A DNA stretch of 64,000 nucleotides from Siminovitchia fordii DSM 16014 = CIP 108821 (GTDB lineage Bacteria > Bacillota > Bacilli > Bacillales > Bacillaceae_C): contig NZ_KB894688.1 in the NCBI RefSeq assembly GCF_000374565.1, forward strand, positions 209,531-273,530, read 5' to 3'. The notes below the pieces were generated by a model, which was not told the origin of the DNA, ran no database searches, and worked only from the letters and a program-made list of their open reading frames with translations. The translations under genes and the position numbers were made by a program. The stretch's first letter is position 1. Each line of letters starts with the position of its first letter. Positions 52,085-61,166 of the stretch are shown here, one piece after another.

Positions 52085-53563
52085 TTAGTCCAAATTGATC
52101 CAAACGCTCTTAACCTCTGTATAATTGTTTAAAGCATATGATCCCATTTCACGCCCGAACCCAGACTCCTTATAGCCGCCAAAAGGTGAAGCCGGATCAG
52201 TTAAATTGTAGCAATTTACCCATACTGAACCTGCCTTCAAACGATTCGCAACATAATGTGCATTCTTTAGATTTTCCGTCCATAAACCGGCAGCAAGACC
52301 GAATGGTGAAGCATTTGCACGATCTATGATTTCATCCAAATCATCATAAGGCATTGCTGCCACAACCGGACCAAAAATCTCTTCTTTTGCTATGGACATT
52401 GTTTCATCAACATCGGCAAAGACTGTCGGCTCTACAAAATATCCTTTATCAGTATAGCCTCCCCCAGATAACATCTCTGCTCCTTCTTCTTTCCCTTTAT
52501 TGATGTAATGGACAACACGGTTTTGCTGCTCTCTGGAAACAAGTGGACCCATATCTGTGTCAGGAGATAAACCGCTTCCCAGCTTGACATTCTTAGCATA
52601 TGTCACTAAATCAGACACTACTTTATCGAACAATTTCTTCTGGATATATACTCTTGATCCGGCACTGCATACTTCTCCTTGGTTAGCCATGATACCTGAA
52701 AAAACTCCTGGTGTCGCTTTGCTTAGATCTGCATCCGGCAAAATGATGTTCGGTGATTTTCCACCCAGCTCAAGTGTCACGCGTTTCATTGTGTCCGCGG
52801 CTGTTTTCATAATGTACTTTCCGACAGCAGTAGAACCGGTAAATGCAATTTTGTTGACATGTGGATGTTTTACAAGTGCATCTCCCGCAGTTTCACCAAA
52901 ACCTGGAACAACATTTATCACTCCTTCAGGGAAACCTGCTTCAGCTGCAAGCTGCGCAAGATAGAGTGCAGATAGTGGTGTCTGCTCAGCCGGTTTCAAT
53001 ACAACAGTACAGCCCGTTGCAAGTGCCGGAGCAATTTTCCAGGCAGCCATCATCAACGGAAAATTCCATGGGATGATTTGTCCGACAACACCAACAGGTT
53101 CATGGCGTGTGTAGTTGAAATATGATCCTGAGACCGGGATCGTTTGTCCAAGGATCTTGGTTGTCCATCCCGCAAAATATTGGAATTGACCTATAGCATT
53201 AGGAATATCGTTTTCCAACACTTCACGAAGCGGCTTTCCGTTATCAAGAGAGTCAATTTCAGCTAACTCTTGTTTGTTCTGCTCAATTAACTCCGCAAGT
53301 TTATACATTAGTTTTCCGCGTTCAGCTGCACTCATCTTAGACCATGGGCCATCATCGAAAGTTTTTTTGGCGGATAAAACCGCTTTATCGATATCTTCAA
53401 TTTGGGCCTCACTGACATGAGCTAATACTTCTCCATTTGCAGGATTATAGGTTTCAAATGTTTTACCTGAAACAGATTCTACAAAATTTCCACCAATAAA
53501 CATTTTCTTTGTACCATTTAAAAAATCTGACACCTTTTTAGATATTTTTATAGTCTGAGTCAT
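52085..53563 (-). CDS. Aldehyde dehydrogenase
   Basis: 492 residues, NAD(P)-dependent ALDH superfamily. Key parts: GQIIPWNFPLMMAAWKIAPA (Asn of the oxyanion hole), FTGSTAVGKYIMKTAADTMK, LELGGKSPNIILPDADL (general-base Glu), and NQGEVCSAGSRVYIQ (catalytic Cys). The closest common type is a DhaS/betaine-aldehyde-like enzyme. ATG at 53563 has GGAGG nine bases before it. It lies 251 bases downstream of the epimerase gene, on the same strand, and may act on an aldehyde produced by the PTS pathway's aldolase (inference). Confidence 0.93.
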   Translation of the reverse strand: MTQTIKISKKVSDFLNGTKKMFIGGNFVESVSGKTFETYNPANGEVLAHVSEAQIEDIDKAVLSAKKTFDDGPWSKMSAAERGKLMYKLAELIEQNKQELAEIDSLDNGKPLREVLENDIPNAIGQFQYFAGWTTKILGQTIPVSGSYFNYTRHEPVGVVGQIIPWNFPLMMAAWKIAPALATGCTVVLKPAEQTPLSALYLAQLAAEAGFPEGVINVVPGFGETAGDALVKHPHVNKIAFTGSTAVGKYIMKTAADTMKRVTLELGGKSPNIILPDADLSKATPGVFSGIMANQGEVCSAGSRVYIQKKLFDKVVSDLVTYAKNVKLGSGLSPDTDMGPLVSREQQNRVVHYINKGKEEGAEMLSGGGYTDKGYFVEPTVFADVDETMSIAKEEIFGPVVAAMPYDDLDEIIDRANASPFGLAAGLWTENLKNAHYVANRLKAGSVWVNCYNLTDPASPFGGYKESGFGREMGSYALNNYTEVKSVWINLD

Positions 53564-53813
53564 TATAAAGGACCTCCATTTCATGATTGATTTATACTAG
53601 CCTAAAGTAGTTCGAAACAACTGGTAAGGTTTCATTATATACCCCCATCATCATCATAAAACTTATACAAGCCCTTCGTGGACCCGTTTTGAACAGATCC
53701 ACTTTGTACTGGAGTGTTCTAGAAAGCCTCCTGAATAACAACGATGCTTTTGATAAAATCCTGATCTTCGCCCTGTTATTTTTGAATATTTAGATATTTA
53801 CAAATCAAGAATT

Positions 53814-54455
53814 TCATACTTCTTTCAATGCCCTAATCGCCCTATCTAACTCGTGGTTAAAAATATAGGACCCAGCAACTAAAATATCAGCCCCGGCATC
53901 TTTACACTGCCTTCCAGTTTCAGGATTAATTCCTCCATCAACTTCAATTTTAAAGTGTAACCCTTGGTCAGAACGCCACTTTGCCACTTGCGAGATTTTC
54001 TCTATGGAAAATGGGTGAAAAGTTTGTCCACCGAAACCTTCATCACAAGTTAGCAAGAGAACGATGTCTACCAAATCCAGACAATTTCTTATGATATCAA
54101 TTGGGGTTTCGAGCTTTATTGCTACTCCAGCTTTGGTACCATAATTTTTAACCTGAAGGAGTGTTTTTCTCAAATACACTGTGCTTTCAGGATGAATGAT
54201 GATATAGTCTGCACTTGTTCTCAAATAGTCATCTATTAAGCGTTCAGGTTTATCGATCATCAAGTGGACGTCTAGAGGCAAGGAAGTTACTTGTCGAATG
54301 GCTTTTACAGTCGATGGCCCCCACGTCGGATTGGCAACAAATACACCATCCATAATATCAATATGAATAGAATCTGCCCCAGCCGTTTCTAAACGTTTGA
54401 TATCTCTTTCCAAATTCAGAAAGTCAGCACTTAATATAGAAGTAGATACGATCAA
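53814..54455 (-). CDS. Ribulose-phosphate 3-epimerase family protein
   Basis: About 213 residues, TIM barrel. Motifs: VSTSILSADFLNLERDIKRL at the N-terminus, IHIDIMDGVFVANPTWGPST (metal and catalytic Asp), LDVHLMIDKPERLIDDYLR, DIVLLLTCDEGFGGQTFHPF, and IEVDGGINPETGRQCKDAGA. It epimerises a ketose phosphate (ribulose 5-phosphate or, as in AlsE, a hexulose phosphate). The TTG at 54455 gives the usual N-terminal length; a GTG at 54464 is possible. Last gene of the PTS cluster, 22 bases after the IIC gene, so it likely acts on the phosphorylated sugar imported. Confidence 0.87.
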   Translation of the reverse strand: MIVSTSILSADFLNLERDIKRLETAGADSIHIDIMDGVFVANPTWGPSTVKAIRQVTSLPLDVHLMIDKPERLIDDYLRTSADYIIIHPESTVYLRKTLLQVKNYGTKAGVAIKLETPIDIIRNCLDLVDIVLLLTCDEGFGGQTFHPFSIEKISQVAKWRSDQGLHFKIEVDGGINPETGRQCKDAGADILVAGSYIFNHELDRAIRALKEV

Positions 54456-54476
54456 TAGATACACTCACTTTCTATT

Positions 54477-55802
54477 TCATTCAGCAGATTTTGGGGTGGA
54501 CGTCACTTTCTTAATATAAAGGCCAATCGGTATCGTAATAACGATTAGCACAATAAGTCCGACAATTCCAAAGCGGGCTATATTGGCTAGTATGAAATCA
54601 AATACATTCCCATTCCAAAGAGCGGTTGTTTGCCCTTTAATATCGGTAGCCCCACTGTTCGCAGCAAGTTTGCTGAAATAGGGAGCAAACCAGCTTGCAA
54701 TATAAAGGACTCCAATCATATTAATAACACCACTAATAATGGTCTTTAAAATGTTACCATTATGAATAATGGTCGCCATACATGTAAAGAAAGCAACAAA
54801 AGCTAAGTCACCCAGCGGCAATACTTTATTGCCAGGCAGAATCACCGCTAATATCAGTGTGATAGGAATCAACATAGTACCAACGATTTGTGTGGTTGGT
54901 AAACCTAGAGTGATCGCAGAATCTAATCCTATGAAGACTTCTTTTCCATTGAAACGCTTGTTAAAGAAACTTTTTGCCGCTTCAGAAATTGGAAGTAACC
55001 CTTCCACGATGATTTTTACCATACGGGGGAATAAGACCATAATGGCAACCACACCCATGAGTAAATTTGCTCCATCAACAAAGTTATAACCCGCCAATAA
55101 GGCTAAAATGATACCAAGTGCAGCTCCAATAATAACAGGATCACCGAACATACCAATACGTCCCTGTAAATGAGACAAATCCAGTTTTGAATTTCGCAAA
55201 AATGGTATACGGTCATATACTTTATCTAAAATGCTAAAGAGGGGGACAGTACTTGCTGCATATCCTTGTGGAATTGAAATTCCATCAACACCGAGTGTTT
55301 CTTGAACTTTTTTAGCCGAATAATCAGCTGACAAAAGCGACCAAGTTGCTTGAATCAAGCTGGCTCCAACACCTATCACAACACTGCCGGTCATCAAGTG
55401 GACAACAGCACCTGTAAAAGCATAATGAGAATAGTTAAAGATATCAATGTTCATGGTCTTCGTAAAACCAATAACTAATAAGACAAGGTTTAGAATAAAC
55501 ACCGCGGGAATAATAAGAGCACCGATTAATGTGGAGAAAGCAACCCCTGCCGCAGCGCCGGAACCGATATCGATAACAGTCAAGTTAAAGGAAAAACGTT
55601 CCACAATTTGGTTCACTGCCGGTTCCAGCGTATTGGAAATTAAGGAAATCGCCAAGCCTAAACCGATAAATCCGATCCCGACAGTAATACCACTGCGGAT
55701 AGAGCTTAACACCCCTTGCCTTAAAACAAGACCAATTAAAATCAAAACAAGGGGGACAAACACGCTTGATCCCAGAGATAGGAAATAATCGATGACTACC
55801 AT
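54477..55802 (-). CDS. PTS permease IIC, galactitol/SgcC type
   Basis: 441 residues, about 11-12 membrane segments. Blocks typical of EIIC-GAT: GLVLRQGVLSSIRSGITVGI near residue 22, GDPVIIGAALGIILALLAGY near 225, and GLDSAITLGLPTTQIVGTML near 300. It transports and positions the sugar alcohol or sugar for phosphorylation by IIB. It is 12 bases downstream of the IIB gene. Substrate cannot be inferred from the family alone: relatives take galactitol and other polyols or pentoses. Confidence 0.9.
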   Translation of the reverse strand: MVVIDYFLSLGSSVFVPLVLILIGLVLRQGVLSSIRSGITVGIGFIGLGLAISLISNTLEPAVNQIVERFSFNLTVIDIGSGAAAGVAFSTLIGALIIPAVFILNLVLLVIGFTKTMNIDIFNYSHYAFTGAVVHLMTGSVVIGVGASLIQATWSLLSADYSAKKVQETLGVDGISIPQGYAASTVPLFSILDKVYDRIPFLRNSKLDLSHLQGRIGMFGDPVIIGAALGIILALLAGYNFVDGANLLMGVVAIMVLFPRMVKIIVEGLLPISEAAKSFFNKRFNGKEVFIGLDSAITLGLPTTQIVGTMLIPITLILAVILPGNKVLPLGDLAFVAFFTCMATIIHNGNILKTIISGVINMIGVLYIASWFAPYFSKLAANSGATDIKGQTTALWNGNVFDFILANIARFGIVGLIVLIVITIPIGLYIKKVTSTPKSAE

Positions 55803-55814
55803 ATGGACACCTCC

Positions 55815-56102
55815 TTATTTTAAAAGTATCTGAGTGATTTTTTCTTTCACTGCTTCTTCGTTAATCCCAACTAAAAATGGGGTTCCGACAACGATTGGCG
55901 TCTTATATTTTGTTTCATCTATTTTCATAGAGGTAACAAACAAATCTGCCTTTCCATCGTAAGAATCCAACTCATAAATCTGACATTGGGTAATCGTATA
56001 ATTAATCCCTGTCCCTTCCAGAAGCTCTTCTACTTTTTTTAGAATCATAGTCGAAGTGGCCAGACCTGCTCCACATGCAATAACAATGTGCTTTTTCATC
56101 AT
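55815..56102 (-). CDS. PTS IIB component, galactitol type
   Basis: 95 residues, typical IIB length. P-loop-like phosphocysteine motif IVIACGAGLATSTMILKKVE with the acceptor Cys at about residue 10, followed by two alpha/beta repeats. AAGGAG lies just before the two possible ATG codons. It receives phosphate from IIA and gives it to the substrate in IIC. Confidence 0.9.
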   Translation of the reverse strand: MMKKHIVIACGAGLATSTMILKKVEELLEGTGINYTITQCQIYELDSYDGKADLFVTSMKIDETKYKTPIVVGTPFLVGINEEAVKEKITQILLK

Positions 56103-56113
56103 ACTTGCTCCTT

Positions 56114-56563
56114 TTAATTAAAGTAATTTTGCATTAAAGATGACAATTCATCTTGAGATTTAACGTTTTGAATATCTTTCATCATTTCTTGATTTTGAAA
56201 AAGCTGACTGACTTTTTTTAGAATCTCCAAGTGTTTGTTGCTATCATTTAAAATGAGTCCTATCACTAAATCCACATCAATCGGCTCAAGGTTTTCAATA
56301 TTTCTAAACATAACTGGTTTCTCTGGTTTGATGACCACTAGTTTCTCTGTTTTAGAAAAAACGGCCTCCGTATGGACAATGGCCACATTCATATCACTCA
56401 ATTTCAGACCAGTTGGAAATTTTTGCTCACGTTTTTTTATAGCTTCTCTAAAACCAGTCGTTACATAATCTTTCTTTTCCAGTTCATCCGCCATAAAGTC
56501 AAAGACCTCGATCTGATTAACTAAAGGCTGATTATAGAAAACCAAGTCTTCTTCCACATACAT
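56114..56563 (-). CDS. PTS IIA component (fructose/mannitol/galactitol family)
   Basis: 149 residues, IIA type 2 fold. The active His is in NVAIVHTEAVFSKTEKLVVI (about residue 65), followed by DVDLVIGLILNDSNKHLEIL. It accepts phosphate from HPr. It is the first of the IIA-IIB-IIC string, downstream of the PRD regulator gene. Confidence 0.87.
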   Translation of the reverse strand: MYVEEDLVFYNQPLVNQIEVFDFMADELEKKDYVTTGFREAIKKREQKFPTGLKLSDMNVAIVHTEAVFSKTEKLVVIKPEKPVMFRNIENLEPIDVDLVIGLILNDSNKHLEILKKVSQLFQNQEMMKDIQNVKSQDELSSLMQNYFN

Positions 56564-56606
56564 GTTGTTTCCTCCAAAGAATAGATATATTAAAGATGAT
56601 GGACCT

Positions 56607-58574
56607 TTACTGGCCTTGGAATAAGGCGATCAGATCATCGGGTTGGTTTAGATTCTTAATAAAATGACTCTTCTCCAGACTCTCTGACTTTAAAATGATT
56701 TTATAGAGATGTCCCAGTAATTCACGAATATGGACGATATCCTTTTCCGCTACTGCCAATAATATAATTAAAGATACGTATGATTCATTGTTCCATTTAA
56801 TCGGTTGTTTGGTCGTCATAATGGCAATCTTCGTTTCATTCGCCATTGATGATAGGGCGTGGGGAACAGCAACCCATCCTTGAACCAACGTGTTCCCTAG
56901 TTTTTCACGTTCGTAGACCGAAGTCCTGAAGTATTCCTTTACAACCCCGTCCTTTTCAAGCAGATGAATCATTTTATCTAAACACTCTTCTTTTGTGGCC
57001 ATTTCTTCGTTTAAGAATATATACCGTCTGTTTAAATAAGTTGAAATCATGCTGGAGGCCAATTCACTATCTTCTTTTTTCTTCCTGTTGGACGAGTATT
57101 CCAGATAGTAAGAGTAAATTTTCATCAAATCCGTATCTCTAACTAATGGAGATACGTAAACAACAGGCCTGGTGACATCATCCAGTTGAACTGAAGAAAT
57201 GATAAAGTCAACTTTAGATAGATCTTCATCTTTTAATTGCGGCTTCGCAATGAGCTTAAATTGTATATTGGCAGGTAAAAGATTTTTAATGCGATTGATA
57301 ATCAAATCGGATGTCACGAGCCCTGTTTGGCAAACAACCAAAATTTGTGACATTTGCTCTTTCCGTTCAATGGCCACTTGGAAGTGAATGGTAATAAAGG
57401 CAATATCATCGTCCGTTAGCTTAACATCATACTTTTTTTCGAAACTTTCCATTACGTACCATATGATTCTAAAAATAACACCATAGTTACCTTTAATTTC
57501 ATCTAATAAGGGGTTATAGACGTAGATGTCTGATTTGAGTCTATAAATCATAGGAAACACATGGTAAATAAGTGAGTCGTAAAGTTTGTCATCAGCAGTT
57601 AAATCGATGTCTATTGCTTTGCTTACATCTGCAATCATTTGCTGAACGTCCTTAGAAAAGAGTTTCTCAATGTATTTGTTATTCACTTTGACCTCTATAC
57701 GATGTGCCAGCAATTGATTACTGATATATCTGTGCTCTAATTCTGTATAATGAAAGCCCAGGTGAGAAGAAATGCTATGGCAAATTTCGACTGCTAATGG
57801 ATAGTTTGTTAAATATTCGGTCCCCTCCAACTGTATGTCGGGTAAATCATGTAAATGAAAGCCCCGATAGGAGCGCTCCGTTAGTATCAATAAGGAAATA
57901 AAAAGGGACTTCAAGTATTGTTCGGAAATACTGAGATCCAATACTGCTACTAATTCCTGCATGGATTGAAAAACTCTATTTATAACATCTTTGTCGAATA
58001 GGCGTTCAAGTATTTTGGCATAAGAAGATAAGGAGTAATGATGCATCTCTTGTTCTATCAAATAATAAGCCAGACGCTTGATTGTTTTTTGGATACCAAT
58101 CTCTGTTCCTTGAACCCGTGTACCTTTAACATCTGAAATGAGTCTTACTTCATCATCCATGAAGCTTCGAATCCGATCTATGTCTTTAATAATCGAAGTC
58201 GTACTGATAAAGAGATCTATTGATAAAGACTGGTAGGTGACCGTCTTATTTTCTATTAACAGCCGTTTTGTGATTAATACTTGCCGATCCAATGACGAAT
58301 AACTAGTGGATTCATCTGCCTTTACTTTATTGATCATATGATGAATGAAATTTTCTGATGAAGTGATGTCTCCACGAAGCTTAATGCCTTGATTCGGTTT
58401 TTTATCAATGACAATATCAAAAATTTTAAATAACCCTTCCAGCTTTGCCAGGTCATTAAAGATGGTTCGCTCTGATACGTTTAAAAAATCAGCATAATAT
58501 TTAGCAGGATAATATTTTTCATTTTTAGACAATAATTCAATCAATTTTGCTTGACGCGCTGTTATATCAAACAA
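56607..58574 (-). CDS. PRD-containing transcriptional regulator (BglG/MtlR/LicR type)
   Basis: About 655 residues in five modules. N-terminal Mga/HTH region (QAKLIELLSKNEKYYPAKYY, FLNVSERTIFNDLAKLEGLF); two PTS regulation domains with His (YRGFHLHDLP; VFPMIYRL region); a IIB-like domain with ILVVCQTGLVTSDLIINRIK; and a C-terminal IIA-like domain with QGWVAVPHALSS and LIILLAVAEKDIVHIRELLG. Its activity is set by PTS phosphorylation. TTG start at 58574 is preferred: GGGGAAG lies eight bases upstream; a GTG at 58583 sits too close. Lies between yjbQ and the IIA gene. Confidence 0.9.
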   Translation of the reverse strand: MFDITARQAKLIELLSKNEKYYPAKYYADFLNVSERTIFNDLAKLEGLFKIFDIVIDKKPNQGIKLRGDITSSENFIHHMINKVKADESTSYSSLDRQVLITKRLLIENKTVTYQSLSIDLFISTTSIIKDIDRIRSFMDDEVRLISDVKGTRVQGTEIGIQKTIKRLAYYLIEQEMHHYSLSSYAKILERLFDKDVINRVFQSMQELVAVLDLSISEQYLKSLFISLLILTERSYRGFHLHDLPDIQLEGTEYLTNYPLAVEICHSISSHLGFHYTELEHRYISNQLLAHRIEVKVNNKYIEKLFSKDVQQMIADVSKAIDIDLTADDKLYDSLIYHVFPMIYRLKSDIYVYNPLLDEIKGNYGVIFRIIWYVMESFEKKYDVKLTDDDIAFITIHFQVAIERKEQMSQILVVCQTGLVTSDLIINRIKNLLPANIQFKLIAKPQLKDEDLSKVDFIISSVQLDDVTRPVVYVSPLVRDTDLMKIYSYYLEYSSNRKKKEDSELASSMISTYLNRRYIFLNEEMATKEECLDKMIHLLEKDGVVKEYFRTSVYEREKLGNTLVQGWVAVPHALSSMANETKIAIMTTKQPIKWNNESYVSLIILLAVAEKDIVHIRELLGHLYKIILKSESLEKSHFIKNLNQPDDLIALFQGQ

Positions 58575-58736
58575 TATTGACACTTCCCCATTTAATGTAG
58601 TTACAGTTTCATTACTATTCTTACATTCATTTGTCTGGAAAAATAGTATTGATATTGATAGAACATACAGGCCTTATTAAAAACTGGCATTCTTGTTTAA
58701 TGCCTTTTCCTGCCCCAAAGATCATTCATACCCCGG
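58575..58736. other. Gap between the YjbQ gene and the PRD regulator gene
   Basis: About 160 bases without a gene. The regulator gene may have a promoter here; GACAT... and TGTTCTATCAATATCAATAC on the minus strand are AT-rich, but no pair is convincing. Confidence 0.35.
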
Positions 58737-59249
58737 TTATTCACCGATGATTTTAATATGACATGTACGATCTCTCTTACGAATTTGGTCCCAGTCGATA
58801 AAATAGATATAGCCTACTAATCCAATTTGTAATTCTCCATTTTCGATTACAAAAGTTTCGCTTGCGCCAAGAAGCGTGCTTTTTAGATGAGCATCTGTGT
58901 TCAGCATAGTATAGGCGTCCGGACTAATTTTTCCTTTAAAGTCTTCTAATCCAACTTTAATATGGTTTGGTCCTGGATGATAATATTGTCTTTCCGATGT
59001 GCAGCGCGGAATTAACTTATCCAAAAGGTTGTTTAAGTCCACTTGCAGATATTCATAGCCATAGTAGTTTGTATCGTGCGATAATTCTTCGAAAATAACC
59101 GAACATGTTGTATGGGGAGAAGCGACGACACAAATACCTTCTCTAATCTCACTTTTTGCCACATGTTCTCTTACTTGCTCGGTAATTTCATGATAGGTTA
59201 CCCGGTCGCCGTGAGATGTAAGAGTCAACTTTCCAGAATAAACCGTCAT
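58737..59249 (-). CDS. YjbQ/UPF0047 family protein
   Basis: 170 residues, longer than the usual ~138 because of insertions in the middle (YYGYEYLQVDLNNLLDKLIP region). Core family motifs are present: VVASPHTTCSVIFEELSHDT, NTDAHLKSTLLGASETFVIE, and a late GELQIGLVGYIYFIDWDQIR. YjbQ proteins show weak thiamine-phosphate synthase activity in vitro, but their biological role is unclear. Three bases separate it from the upstream TIM-paralogue gene, so it is part of the sugar operon. Perhaps a sugar-phosphate enzyme here (inference). Confidence 0.85.
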   Translation of the reverse strand: MTVYSGKLTLTSHGDRVTYHEITEQVREHVAKSEIREGICVVASPHTTCSVIFEELSHDTNYYGYEYLQVDLNNLLDKLIPRCTSERQYYHPGPNHIKVGLEDFKGKISPDAYTMLNTDAHLKSTLLGASETFVIENGELQIGLVGYIYFIDWDQIRKRDRTCHIKIIGE

Positions 59250-59251
59250 AA

Positions 59252-59947
59252 TTACTTCCTTTCTTTTTGATGAAGGGCTACTGCCTGTATCATTCTTTTC
59301 ATCATTTCTTTGGGATTCTCAGCTTTAACGATGCCGCTCGTTACACCAACACCATCGGCTCCAAGTTGCAACAGCTCAGCAACGTCCTTTTCTGAACGAA
59401 TCCCAGCTCCTTGTTCCACTAAAATGGCAGGGTTAATTTCTTTTATTTTTTCAATTGTTGATGTCACATAGACCCGATCACTCATTTGATCCCGGCCAAT
59501 AAGTTCCGTTGGTTCCGCCAAGACAATATCTGGTCCTAATAGTGCCATAGCTTGACCTTCTGAAATGGAGTCAGCACAGGCGATTGTCAGCAATCCAACT
59601 TCTTTTGCCCGCTGTATTGTGCTGGCAAGGATTGAAAATGGTATAGGCTTATCAGCATGATTCACGACAACTGCTTGGACACCAATCTGCTTTAAAGATT
59701 CCGGGAGCACTCGTCCCATTGAGTCGCCAGGTACAATGTTATCCATATGTTGTGACGTGACAATTAGATTTGGACACTCTTGAGCGATTATTGCCAATTC
59801 TGTCAAAGGAGCTGTAAACAAGATATCTATACGATGCTCTTTGGCTAATTGATCAGCATAATGAGCCAAATCCATCAGGGGCTTCCCGAATAAAAAACTT
59901 TTAGGATTGACAACAAAAAAAGGTGCTTTCATTTTCTTTCTCGACAA
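59252..59947 (-). CDS. Triosephosphate isomerase paralogue (TpiA-like)
   Basis: About 231 residues. Key TIM residues persist in altered context: FFVVNPKSFLFG (Asn-Lys loop of strand 1, normally NWKMN), IVTSQHMDNI (His95 position), VLAEPTELIG (Glu165 in a variant of YEPVWAIG), and VTSGIVKAENPKEMMKRMI. It probably isomerises a different small ketose/aldose phosphate, as EryH-type relatives do. The start is a TTG at 59947, with AAAGGATG eight bases upstream; the longer frame would overlap the aldolase gene. Lies 22 bases after the aldolase stop codon. Confidence 0.83.
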   Translation of the reverse strand: MSRKKMKAPFFVVNPKSFLFGKPLMDLAHYADQLAKEHRIDILFTAPLTELAIIAQECPNLIVTSQHMDNIVPGDSMGRVLPESLKQIGVQAVVVNHADKPIPFSILASTIQRAKEVGLLTIACADSISEGQAMALLGPDIVLAEPTELIGRDQMSDRVYVTSTIEKIKEINPAILVEQGAGIRSEKDVAELLQLGADGVGVTSGIVKAENPKEMMKRMIQAVALHQKERK

Positions 59948-59969
59948 ATCTACTGTCATCCTTTCCCAG

Positions 59970-60806
59970 TCAGATACCAACTGTTTGAGTGTTAAAGACA
60001 TTGTAGTAATGATCAAGAACTGATTCTATACCAGTACGCAGATGTTCTTGAACTTCAAAATAATCCCGCTCTTCAGCCGATAGATTCCTAGTGGAAGCAT
60101 TCATTAAATCGGTAAAGATATTGATTTTTACAATTCTATCTAAAGCGCAGCGCCTTAGGTTTGCATCTCCGGAAGAAGATCCGCCGTGCAATACAAGAGG
60201 GACTGGTACGACCTGAGAAATTTCCTTTAGCCTGTTAAAGTTAATCTCTGGTGTTCCAACATAATTTCCATGTGCAGTACCGATAGATATAGCCAGAGAA
60301 TCTACATTGGTTTCCTCATAAAATTGTTTTGCGTCTTCTGCAGTAGTATAAAAGGATTCCGTATGCTCGTGATTTTCGTAGTTTTCTCCTGCCCCAACGT
60401 GTCCAATCTCTGCCTCTACAACAACTCCCCTTGGGTGCGCATACTCGATTATTTCTTTTGTCTTGCGGACATTTTCTTCAAAGGGATCTTGAGAGGCATC
60501 AATCATCACAGATGTAAATCCAAGATCAACTGCTCTTTTGACAAAGTCTATATCTTGGCCGTGGTCCAAATGGAGTACTACGGGAACACTAGCATGATGT
60601 GCATAATGCTTGCCAAGCAGGGAAGCTTCTTCCAAACTCATCACTTCACTGTGAGCTTGAGCAAATGAGATGATAAGCGGCAGCTGTCGTTTTTCAGCCA
60701 CAGTCATATAAGCACGTAAAGTATTCTGATCTACAAAATTCGTAGCTGGAATAGCAAATCGTTTCTTTAAGGCGATGTCAAACAATTCTTTTGATGTAAC
60801 TAGCAT
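59970..60806 (-). CDS. Class II aldolase (fructose/tagatose-bisphosphate type)
   Basis: 278 residues, zinc-dependent. Metal site VLHLDHGQDIDFVKRAVDLG (His ligands), FTSVMIDASQDPFEENVRK (catalytic Asp region), EAEIGHVGAGEN, ISIGTAHGNYVG, and PLVLHGGSSSGDANLRRC. The phosphate-binding GGSSSGD and the DHG/HG motifs show a full active site. It cleaves a ketose bisphosphate or ketose phosphate into DHAP and an aldehyde. First gene of the operon, with a promoter and perfect cre upstream. AGGAGGGTGG precedes the ATG. Confidence 0.9.
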   Translation of the reverse strand: MLVTSKELFDIALKKRFAIPATNFVDQNTLRAYMTVAEKRQLPLIISFAQAHSEVMSLEEASLLGKHYAHHASVPVVLHLDHGQDIDFVKRAVDLGFTSVMIDASQDPFEENVRKTKEIIEYAHPRGVVVEAEIGHVGAGENYENHEHTESFYTTAEDAKQFYEETNVDSLAISIGTAHGNYVGTPEINFNRLKEISQVVPVPLVLHGGSSSGDANLRRCALDRIVKINIFTDLMNASTRNLSAEERDYFEVQEHLRTGIESVLDHYYNVFNTQTVGI

Positions 60807-60837
60807 TGTTTTCCTTCCACCCTCCTTTGTATATTGA

Positions 60838-60874
60838 AATATCTTAAATTAAAATTATCATGTAAACGCTTACT
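60838..60874 (-). promoter_or_regulatory. Promoter of the PTS catabolic operon with overlapping cre
   Basis: On the minus strand TTTACA (60861-60866), 17 bases, GATATT (60838-60843). The plus-strand 15-mer at 60860-60874, ATGTAAACGCTTACT, matches the cre consensus WTGNAANCGNWNNCW at all positions and covers the -35. Predicts CcpA repression when glucose is present. Confidence 0.65.
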
Positions 60875-61121
60875 AGTCATTTTGTTTTAGTTCCATAATA
60901 ATGATGAAAAAAAAAATGTCTCACTCTTTGAGGTTGCAACAATTATATTTATGAGGTCATCCTCTGAAAACAGGCATAGACATCGATGGAAGAAACGCCA
61001 AAAATAGTGGGAATTTAATTACATGAGGGTTTCTGGAAAGGGCGTGAACACCGGGGATCTCTATGTAAAGGGTTTGAAATCACTGTAGAAAGACAGGATT
61101 GATCATCTGAAAAATGGAGCA
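60875..61121. other. Intergenic stretch, nothing recognised
   Basis: Between the PTS promoter and the cold-shock terminator. AT-rich with no supported gene or hairpin. Confidence 0.4.
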
Positions 61122-61153
61122 CAAAAAAAACAGGCCCTGCATACAGGGCCTGT
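61122..61153 (-). terminator. Terminator of the cold-shock gene
   Basis: ACAGGCCCTG (61130-61139) and CAGGGCCTGT (61144-61153), a 10-bp perfect GC-rich stem with a four-base loop; the minus strand then runs into eight U residues. Confidence 0.93.
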
Positions 61154-61166
61154 CATTGGCAAGCAC

